Shown one piece after another: positions 1 through 4,495 of a stretch of 10,154 nucleotides of DNA (positions are counted from its first letter, which is position 1; every line of letters begins with the position of its first letter). Source of the DNA: Opitutaceae bacterium (GTDB lineage Bacteria; Verrucomicrobiota; Verrucomicrobiia; Opitutales; Opitutaceae); the NCBI GenBank assembly GCA_005787865.1, contig SXZN01000084.1:1-10154 (forward strand). Reading direction: 5' to 3'. The notes beneath the pieces are model-generated. The model was not told the DNA's origin. It saw only the letters and a list, made by a program, of their open reading frames with translations, and searched no databases. A program made the translations under genes and the position numbers.

Positions 1-252
1 GAGCATTTTATCGGCATCCTCGCCGGTCGCCAAAAATTTGATTTTGCTGCCTTTGGCGGCCGCCAGCATCATGAGCCCCATAATGCTTTTTCCGTTCACT
101 TGTTCTTCATCTTTTTCGACGAAAACATCCGACTTAAATTTGTTCGTTACGCGTACGATCATCGCCGCCGGACGAGCGTGGATTCCCATTTTATTTAGCA
201 CCAGCAGCTCCTTCACCAAGGTGGCGGCGGCGGTTGGATCGTTCTTTTCCAT
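1..252 (-). CDS. ptsH: HPr-family phosphocarrier protein (3' end beyond the window)
   Basis: HPr carries a phosphoryl group on a histidine, from enzyme I to sugar-specific EII proteins, or acts in a regulatory PTS. Translating the reverse strand from ATG at 252 gives 84 residues up to the window edge. The active-site motif GIHARPAA is clear, with the histidine at residue 25. The second family signature, NGKSIMGLMMLAA, follows at 53-65; its Ser56 matches the regulatory serine phosphorylated by HPr kinase in many bacteria. The last visible part (KGSKIKFLATGEDADKML) matches the usual C-terminal third, so only a few residues are missing. The N-terminus is about 10 residues longer than in E. coli HPr. 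No Shine-Dalgarno sequence precedes the ATG. It is divergent from kdsB. No enzyme I or HPr kinase gene is visible. A nitrogen-PTS or purely regulatory HPr cannot be excluded. Confidence 0.93.
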   Translation of the reverse strand, partial: MEKNDPTAAATLVKELLVLNKMGIHARPAAMIVRVTNKFKSDVFVEKDEEQVNGKSIMGLMMLAAAKGSKIKFLATGEDADKML

Positions 253-334
253 TGCGGTTGGGCTAGATCGTCGGGTTAAAAGGAAACGCTAAAAAGCTGG
301 TCGCGCCCCCCCCTGCAATCTTAAAGACCCCCGT

Positions 335-1081
335 ATGCCTGCCTTTGCCATTATTGTACCCTGCCGTTTGGAGTCCACCCGCTTTCCGCGTAAACTTCTC
401 TATTTAATTAAAGGTAAGCCACTTGTGCTATGGGTAGCTGAGCGAATAACGGCCCAGGCACCTGATTATCCCCTCTGGTTTGCGGTGGATGATAAATTAT
501 TAGCGGAGTGTCTCGAAGGGGCCGGTTTTAGGACGATTATGACCTCGGCTGACCACCCCAGCGGCACGGATCGGATTGCCGAAGCCAATCGCACCGTGCG
601 GGCCAGTTATGTGCTCAATGTACAAGCGGACGAGCCACTGGTGAGCGGCGGGCAGTTGCAGGCGCTGGCCCGCCTCGTTCAGGGGGACTGCCCGATGGCG
701 ACGCTCTGTACTCCCTTTAAACGCGTGGTGGATTTCTTTAATACAAATCAGGTCAAAGTAGTCATGACCCAAACTGGGCGGGCGATGTACTTTTCACGGT
801 CGCGGATGCCATTTTCCCGCGATCTGGGCCTGACGATTGATGACGCTTGGGTGGCGGGAAACCCGTGTTTCAAGCATCTTGGGCTGTATGCGTATAAGGC
901 GGATTTTCTCGAAAAGTTTGTAGCGCTCCCTCCCAGCCAGTTGGAGCAGATCGAGAAATTAGAGCAGCTGCGGGCGCTGGAGAATGGTTATCCCATAGCA
1001 ATCGTGGCAACGGATGATCCGACGATTGGAGTCGATACGCCAGAAGACGCTAAACGCTTCGAGCAACTACTCGGGGGCTAA
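335..1081 (+). CDS. kdsB: 3-deoxy-manno-octulosonate cytidylyltransferase (CMP-Kdo synthetase)
   Basis: This cytoplasmic enzyme activates Kdo with CTP to CMP-Kdo, the sugar donor for the lipopolysaccharide inner core. The 248-residue length is normal for the family. Visible motifs are the N-terminal nucleotide-binding loop VPCRLESTRFPRK (residues 8-20), SADHPSGTDR (71-80), the metal/nucleotide motif NVQADEP (95-101, Asp99), YFSRSRMPF (152-160), HLGLYAYK (181-188), LEQIEKLEQLR (203-213) and GVDTPED (232-238). Two small departures from the common form are PRK instead of PGK in the first loop and NVQADEP instead of NVQGDEP. Both are seen directly; their effect is unknown. The ATG at 335 gives the expected N-terminus. 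It is preceded by C-rich sequence and no Shine-Dalgarno. The stop codon lies 10 bases from the end of the convergent carA, with no obvious terminator between them. Confidence 0.95.
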   Translation: MPAFAIIVPCRLESTRFPRKLLYLIKGKPLVLWVAERITAQAPDYPLWFAVDDKLLAECLEGAGFRTIMTSADHPSGTDRIAEANRTVRASYVLNVQADEPLVSGGQLQALARLVQGDCPMATLCTPFKRVVDFFNTNQVKVVMTQTGRAMYFSRSRMPFSRDLGLTIDDAWVAGNPCFKHLGLYAYKADFLEKFVALPPSQLEQIEKLEQLRALENGYPIAIVATDDPTIGVDTPEDAKRFEQLLGG

Positions 1082-1091
1082 GCTAAAGAAA

Positions 1092-2264
1092 CTAAATCTT
1101 CCCGGCCTTCCGTTTCGCTACGAGCTGGTAGAAATGCTCAAACAAGGGGTCGGCGTCATTCGGGCCGGGGGCGGCCTCCGGATGATACTGCACACTGAAT
1201 ACCGGCAGTTCCTTATGGCGCAGGCCTTCTACTGTTTGGTCATTTAAGTTAATTTCAGTCACGACGGCACTGCGGCTCTCCAGCGATTTCGGGTCGGTGG
1301 CAAAGCCATGATTCTGGGCGGTAATCGAAACCTTGCCGGTTTCTAGATTTTTCACCGGTTGGTTGCCCCCGCGGTGACCAAATTTGAGTTTAAAAGTCGT
1401 ACCGCCGAGGGCGTGCGTGAGCATCTGATGGCCGAGGCAGATCCCGAAGATGGGGTAATCCGGCAACAACCGGCTAACCGTCTGGTGGATGTAAGGGAGG
1501 GCGGCTGGGTCGCCCGGGCCATTGGATAAAAATACCGCATCCACGCCGTATTCGCGCACTTCTTCCGCGGTCGCGGTCGCGGGAAATACTTGTACTTCGA
1601 AACCATGGCGAACCAGTTTGCGGAAGATCGTGTATTTTGCCCCGTAGTCGAAGGCGGCGACTTTAAATTTCTTGGCTGGCGTGACCGTCGTGCCGCCGCG
1701 GGTACCGACGGGCAAATATTGGGTATTATGCCGCGTCGCGTCATCCGCGCCCCACAGGTAGGGCGATTGGCAGGTAACATCTTTAACGTAATCGCTGCCG
1801 GCCATATCGTGCCAGGCTTTGGCGCGCTGGACGGCCTCAGCGTCGCTCAACGGCAGGGTGCTGAGGCAGCATTTCATCGCGCCATCGACGCGGAGCTTTT
1901 TGGTCAAGGCGCGCGTGTCGATTTCGCTAATACCCGGGATATCATACTTTTTTAAGTATTCATCGAGGGACATCTTACTGCGCCAGTTACTGACGATTGG
2001 GGAGATCTCGCGTACCACCAAGCCAGAACATTTTGGGGTGCGGGATTCCTCATCCTCGCCATTGACCCCATAGTTACCGATCTGGGGCGCGGTCATGGTC
2101 ACGATCTGGCCAAAGTAAGAGGGATCAGTGATGATCTCCTGATAACCGGTCATCGAAGTGTTAAAAACACACTCGCCGGCGATAGCGGCGTTGGCCCCAA
2201 AGGCTACGCCACGGAATATGCTACCGTCTTCCAGGGCGAGAATAGCGGGATTGGTCACTGGCAT
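1092..2264 (-). CDS. carA: Carbamoyl-phosphate synthase, small (glutaminase) subunit
   Basis: CarA hydrolyses glutamine and channels ammonia to CarB, which makes carbamoyl phosphate for pyrimidine and arginine synthesis. The 390-residue length is typical. The N-terminal CPSase small-chain domain (about 5-135) contains the expected ECVFNTSMTGYQEIITDPSY and NYGVN segments. The C-terminal class I glutamine amidotransferase domain starts near 200 and shows LSNGPGDP (247-253), the nucleophile motif GICLGHQ (Cys276), NHGF (318-321) and VQYHPEAAPGP, with His361 and Glu363 completing the catalytic triad. All catalytic residues are present. The ATG at 2264 matches the family N-terminus. A 6-bp stem-loop touches the start codon (separate entry). 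carB is not in the window, so the pair is either split or continues elsewhere. The gene is convergent with kdsB and divergent from the kamA-like gene. Confidence 0.97.
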   Translation of the reverse strand: MPVTNPAILALEDGSIFRGVAFGANAAIAGECVFNTSMTGYQEIITDPSYFGQIVTMTAPQIGNYGVNGEDEESRTPKCSGLVVREISPIVSNWRSKMSLDEYLKKYDIPGISEIDTRALTKKLRVDGAMKCCLSTLPLSDAEAVQRAKAWHDMAGSDYVKDVTCQSPYLWGADDATRHNTQYLPVGTRGGTTVTPAKKFKVAAFDYGAKYTIFRKLVRHGFEVQVFPATATAEEVREYGVDAVFLSNGPGDPAALPYIHQTVSRLLPDYPIFGICLGHQMLTHALGGTTFKLKFGHRGGNQPVKNLETGKVSITAQNHGFATDPKSLESRSAVVTEINLNDQTVEGLRHKELPVFSVQYHPEAAPGPNDADPLFEHFYQLVAKRKAGKI

Positions 2265-2266
2265 TA

Positions 2267-2286
2267 AAGCCCGACGAAAAGGGCTT
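2267..2286 (-). promoter_or_regulatory. Stem-loop abutting the carA start codon
   Basis: AAGCCC (2267-2272) and GGGCTT (2281-2286) form a perfect 6-bp inverted repeat with an 8-base loop. In carA mRNA the stem ends two bases before the ATG, where a ribosome-binding site would lie, and no Shine-Dalgarno sequence is visible there. It could limit ribosome access. The structure is seen in the sequence; the role is inference. Confidence 0.35.
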
Positions 2287-2360
2287 CACTGGCCCCTGCC
2301 AAGTGTATTAGCGGAAAATTTGTGCCACTGAACGTAATGAGGGGCTGGTGGGGCGTAGGA

Positions 2361-2417
2361 CGGCGCGCCGGAGGGGGCAATTCCCCCGTTTGACAGAGTT
2401 AGGAATCCAGCTACGAC
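2361..2417 (+). promoter_or_regulatory. Possible promoter/operator region of the kamA-like gene
   Basis: TTGACA at 2390-2395 is a perfect sigma-70 -35 hexamer, but the best -10 at suitable spacing is the poor TACGAC (2412-2417, 16-base spacer). A start near 2424 would give an almost leaderless mRNA for the ATG at 2430, in line with the lack of a Shine-Dalgarno sequence. Just upstream lie a 10-bp palindrome CGGCGCGCCG (2361-2370) and an inverted repeat GGGGG-CAATT-CCCCC (2373-2387), which could be an operator or a weak hairpin. Assignment is tentative because of the poor -10. Confidence 0.25.
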
Positions 2418-2429
2418 TTAATTCTATCC

Positions 2430-3614
2430 ATGGTCTACATTGACGACCGCTTCACTTGGTTTGAAGGCCAGGGGCTGTGGCAACATATTCCTGAATCTGA
2501 TTGGCAGGACTGGTCTTGGCAGCTGAAGAATCGGTTGACCACGATCGAGCAATTGGAGCGTTACCTAACGCTGACGCCCGAGGAGAAAGCCGGCTGTCTT
2601 TTCGCCAAAGAGAAGCTCGCGCTCGCGATCACGCCTTATTTTTTCAACCTCATCGATCGGACTGACCCCCACTGTCCTATTCGTAAGCAGGTCATTCCAC
2701 GAAGCGATGAGATGGTGGTTTCTTCTGGGGAGATGTTAGATTCTCTGGGCGAGGACGAACATTCTCCCGTGCCCGGTCTCGTGCATCGCTATCCCGATCG
2801 GGTGTTGTTTTTAGTGACCGATCGCTGTGCGGCTTATTGTCGCTATTGTACGCGGAGTCGGCTCGTGAGTAACGCGCAGGACTATAATTTTCATCCTGAA
2901 TACGAGCAGGCGCTTCGTTACATTGAGGCGCATTCCGAGGTGCGCGATGTGCTCTTGTCGGGTGGGGATCCCCTTTTGTTGTCGGATAAGAAGCTCGATC
3001 ACTTGCTTGGCCGGCTGCGCGCCATCAAGCACGTGGAGTTTATTCGTATTGGGTCACGCGTCCCCGTTTTCTTACCGCAGCGCATTACCCCAGAGTTGGC
3101 GGAAATTTTTAAGAAGCATGGCCCGATCTGGATGAGCCTGCACATCAATCACCCCAAGGAAGCGACCCAGGAATTAAAAGTAGCGTGCGAGCGACTTTCT
3201 TTTGCGGGGGTGCCGCTGGGTAACCAGAGCGTACTGCTGAAAGGCATCAACGATGACGCCGAGGTGATGCAGGCGCTCGTGCACCGCTTGCTCCGCATGC
3301 GGGTGCGGCCTTATTATATTTACCAAATGGACCTGATCACCGGCGGGGCCCACTTCAAGGTGGATGTGCGCAAGGGCATTGAAATTATCCGTGCACTCCG
3401 TGGGCATACGACCGGTTACGCGGTACCCCAATATGTCATCGATGCTCCGGGCGGCGGCGGCAAAGTGCCGATCAATCCTGATTACGTGCAGGCGATCACC
3501 GATGATGAAGTGATCTTTAAGAATTTTGAGAGTAAGCTATTTCGGTATCCACTCAAGGCGTCGCCGAACAAGGCCCATGCTGGTTTGGTGCTGCCAGCGG
3601 AAATGCATTTGTGA
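2430..3614 (+). CDS. kamA: Lysine 2,3-aminomutase (KamA-type radical SAM/PLP enzyme)
   Basis: This enzyme family moves the alpha-amino group of L-lysine to the beta position using S-adenosylmethionine, a [4Fe-4S] cluster and pyridoxal phosphate. The radical SAM motif CxxxCxxC is at Cys133, Cys137 and Cys140 (CAAYCRYCTRSR). SGGD (177-180) is the usual SAM-binding segment. GNQSVLLKGIND (264-275) and PYYIYQMDL (294-302) are LAM signatures. Lys345 in APGGGGK (339-345) is the expected PLP lysine. Asp301 and Asp338 align with the two aspartates that bind the lysine side chain in the clostridial enzyme, which supports lysine as substrate. Its 394 residues exceed the shorter EpmB type that modifies EF-P. 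The C-terminal cysteine cluster of the clostridial enzyme is absent; the only cysteine after 140 is Cys253. No beta-lysine acetyltransferase (ablB) or EF-P genes are adjacent, so the fate of beta-lysine is open. Confidence 0.9.
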   Translation: MVYIDDRFTWFEGQGLWQHIPESDWQDWSWQLKNRLTTIEQLERYLTLTPEEKAGCLFAKEKLALAITPYFFNLIDRTDPHCPIRKQVIPRSDEMVVSSGEMLDSLGEDEHSPVPGLVHRYPDRVLFLVTDRCAAYCRYCTRSRLVSNAQDYNFHPEYEQALRYIEAHSEVRDVLLSGGDPLLLSDKKLDHLLGRLRAIKHVEFIRIGSRVPVFLPQRITPELAEIFKKHGPIWMSLHINHPKEATQELKVACERLSFAGVPLGNQSVLLKGINDDAEVMQALVHRLLRMRVRPYYIYQMDLITGGAHFKVDVRKGIEIIRALRGHTTGYAVPQYVIDAPGGGGKVPINPDYVQAITDDEVIFKNFESKLFRYPLKASPNKAHAGLVLPAEMHL

Positions 3615-3668
3615 AGGTCTAGGCGAGCGGATGGCGGCCGGCGGAAAGCTTTAAAACACGATTCCTCG

Positions 3669-3725
3669 TATACAGATTCAGGACAACGCGCTTGTTCAAT
3701 ATACAGATTTATGACACTGCGCTTG
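3669..3725. repeat. Two 26-bp direct repeats, 31-bp period
   Basis: Copies at 3669-3694 and 3700-3725 both begin TATACAGATT and end GCGCTTG, and agree at 22 of 26 positions. A 5-base gap gives a 31-bp period, close to three helical turns, so both copies face the same side of the DNA. They lie just downstream of kamA at the left edge of the AT-rich island. A tandem protein-binding site is one explanation. Two copies with a 5-base gap are not a CRISPR array. Confidence 0.7.
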
Positions 3726-3751
3726 CTAAATCGATTAAATCGGCACGACTT

Positions 3752-3757
3752 TATAAT
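3752..3757 (+). promoter_or_regulatory. Possible -10 element (TATAAT) in the AT-rich island
   Basis: A perfect TATAAT lies upstream of the hairpin units and could drive a small RNA. No acceptable -35 hexamer lies 16-18 bases upstream (TTGCTA at 3723-3728 is too far away). In AT-rich DNA such a match can arise by chance. Confidence 0.2.
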
Positions 3758-3786
3758 TATTAAAGTATTATAGGTTAAACAATTAT

Positions 3787-3823
3787 GAAATTTATTAGTG
3801 AAAAGTCTCCGCTAATAAATTTC
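3787..3823. repeat. 12-bp perfect inverted repeat (AT-rich hairpin)
   Basis: GAAATTTATTAG (3787-3798) and CTAATAAATTTC (3812-3823) are exact reverse complements around a 13-base loop. In RNA the stem can extend inward by one G-U and one G-C pair. It lies directly before the first hairpin unit. No T-run follows, so it is not a standard terminator. It could be a binding site, a 5' RNA stabiliser or part of the following unit. Confidence 0.7.
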
Positions 3824-3825
3824 GC

Positions 3826-3983
3826 AAAATAATTCCAACGTTTTCTGCTAAATTGCGTCTATCCCCGTGATAGCAGTGATCGTTCATAGCGAAACATTGT
3901 TTGTAGTTATCAGGTGTTTTAGGTTATTAAGGGGCCGCTCGCAAGAGAGGCCCCTTAATATTTTAGCTGGCTAATCTTTTTTT
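3826..3983 (+). ncRNA. Hairpin unit A: candidate small RNA, related to unit B
   Basis: The unit opens with AAAATAATTCCAACG, TTTTCTGC and CGTCT, continues for about 70 bases without an open frame, and reaches GGTGTTTTAGGT directly before a strong hairpin (3925-3960). Unit B has the same order of elements, with 13 of 15 matches in the opening block, a one-base gap in the T-run, CTGC and CGTCT conserved, and GGTGTTAGGT before its own hairpin. After the hairpin come a small stem (TTAG/CTAA, 3963-3974) and seven Ts (3977-3983) that could end a transcript. Strand is chosen from the T-run. No known RNA family is recognised, and an untranscribed repeat is possible. Confidence 0.35.
3925..3964 (+). 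terminator. Strong hairpin with GCAA tetraloop, terminator-like
   Basis: TATTAAGGGGCC (3925-3936) pairs perfectly over 12 bp with GGCCCCTTAATA (3949-3960). Inside, a G/A mismatch is followed by CTC-GCAA-GAG, a 3-bp stem closed by a GNRA tetraloop. TTTT follows at 3961-3964. It probably ends a transcript from the island or from kamA. The T-run is short, so an RNA structure without termination is possible. Confidence 0.6.
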
Positions 3984-4104
3984 AAAATAAATTCAACGTT
4001 TCTGCATTAACGCCGTCTTACTCATTGTAATTAGTTTTGAGTTTATAGGTTTGCTTGGTGTTAGGTCATGCAGGGCGCCCCGTCAGGGGCGCCCTTCATG
4101 ATTT
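3984..4104 (+). ncRNA. Hairpin unit B: candidate small RNA, diverged copy of unit A
   Basis: The unit repeats the plan of unit A: AAAATAAATTCAACG, TTTCTGC, CGTCT, a middle part about 15 bases shorter and largely unalike, then GGTGTTAGGT and a GC-rich hairpin (4063-4104). The hairpin bases differ completely from those of unit A, yet position and pairing are kept, which suggests that structure matters more than sequence there. No open frame of useful length and no ribosome-binding site are seen. A tandem duplication followed by divergence is the simplest reading; the function is unknown. Confidence 0.35.
4063..4104 (+). terminator. Strong GC-rich hairpin, terminator-like
   Basis: AGGGCGCCCC (4072-4081) pairs perfectly with GGGGCGCCCT (4086-4095) around the loop GTCA. 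One mismatch later the stem continues with CATG/CATG, a T-A pair, two G-U pairs and an A-T pair, reaching 4063 and 4104. The downstream tail, ATTTATAGG, is only weakly T-rich. It would separate the island from the riboswitch-controlled gene. Confidence 0.6.
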
Positions 4105-4118
4105 ATAGGGTTCGCTGG

Positions 4119-4304
4119 TCAGGCGGCCGAGCCAGGCCGGCACAGACCACGAGAGGCATCAAAATCGAACAAGGCATTATCAACCGCGAAGGGTTCGCAC
4201 GCTTCGCGTAGCTTCCTGTCCTGCGCAGTTATCTTCCATTTTTTGCTTTTTGCGGCCAATCGTACGACGGAATTAAGTTTAATCTCATTCAGTGGTTGAC
4301 CCAA
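4119..4304 (-). CDS. Possible small protein of 61 residues, unknown
   Basis: A TTG start at 4304 is preceded by AGGAGGG (4312-4318) at a 7-base spacing, the best Shine-Dalgarno sequence in the window. The product begins MGQPLNEIKLNSVVRL, is basic in its first half (AKSKKWKITAQDRKLR), and has two cysteines, no signal peptide and no membrane segment. No family is recognised. Against it: the start is TTG, the frame is short, and its promoter would have to lie over or beyond the riboswitch on the opposite strand. AGGAGGG could also be chance. It may be a remnant of a longer gene. Confidence 0.3.
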   Translation of the reverse strand: MGQPLNEIKLNSVVRLAAKSKKWKITAQDRKLREACEPFAVDNALFDFDASRGLCRPGSAA

Positions 4305-4328
4305 AATAAATCCCTCCTGAGCCTGCGG

Positions 4329-4431
4329 TTGCTCGTAGGGGTGTCCTCCGCGGAGGACTGAGATTGCGGCTCGTTCGGCTGTTCGACCCTCTGAACCTGA
4401 AACGGATCATACCGGCGAAGGAAACAAGCAA
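4329..4431 (+). promoter_or_regulatory. TPP (THI-box) riboswitch aptamer
   Basis: The conserved core of thiamine pyrophosphate riboswitches is present in order: GGGGTG (4338-4343), P3 stem TCCTC-CGCG-GAGGA (4344-4357), CTGAGA (4358-4363), ACCCTCTGAACCTGA (4386-4400) and CGGATCATACCGGCGAAGGAA (4403-4423). P1 closes with TTGCT (4329-4333) against AGCAA (4427-4431). The 22 bases between CTGAGA and ACCC form a somewhat enlarged peripheral loop. TPP binding should lower expression of the receptor gene starting at 4496. The match to the E. coli thiM aptamer pattern is strong. Confidence 0.95.
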
Positions 4432-4495
4432 GAGAGTGCCACGGCACTCTCGGTTTCACTTGCGGTGGGTCAATTTTGGGTTGGGCGCCAACTCT
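4428..4495 (+). promoter_or_regulatory. Expression platform of the TPP riboswitch
   Basis: A perfect 8-bp hairpin (GAGAGTGC 4432-4439, loop CACG, GCACTCTC 4444-4451) abuts P1. GCAAG (4428-4432), which overlaps the 3' strand of P1, can instead pair with CTTGC (4459-4463), giving a longer hairpin that excludes P1. A second small hairpin, GTTGG-GCG-CCAAC (4480-4492), ends three bases before the ATG. There is no clear T-run, so control of translation start looks more likely than termination; this is inference. Confidence 0.55.

Noticed and set aside
38..292. 84-codon frame on the + strand
   Set aside because: Antisense to the well-supported HPr gene, with no recognisable protein features.
3669..3725. 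Possible CRISPR array
   Set aside because: Only two imperfect copies with a 5-base gap; no spacers of normal length and no cas genes.
3710..3772. 20-codon frame (MTLRLLNRLN...) in the AT-rich island
   Set aside because: Very short, overlaps the second direct repeat, and has no ribosome-binding site.
4060..4066. GTTAGGT resembling an integron attC core site (GTTRRRY)
   Set aside because: No matching inverse core site at suitable distance, no integrase and no cassette genes; a 7-base match is expected by chance.
4364..4495. Open frame extending the receptor 44 codons upstream to a TTG at 4364
   Set aside because: This stretch is TPP riboswitch and expression platform, and the ATG at 4496 begins a clean signal peptide, so the extension is not translated as part of the receptor.
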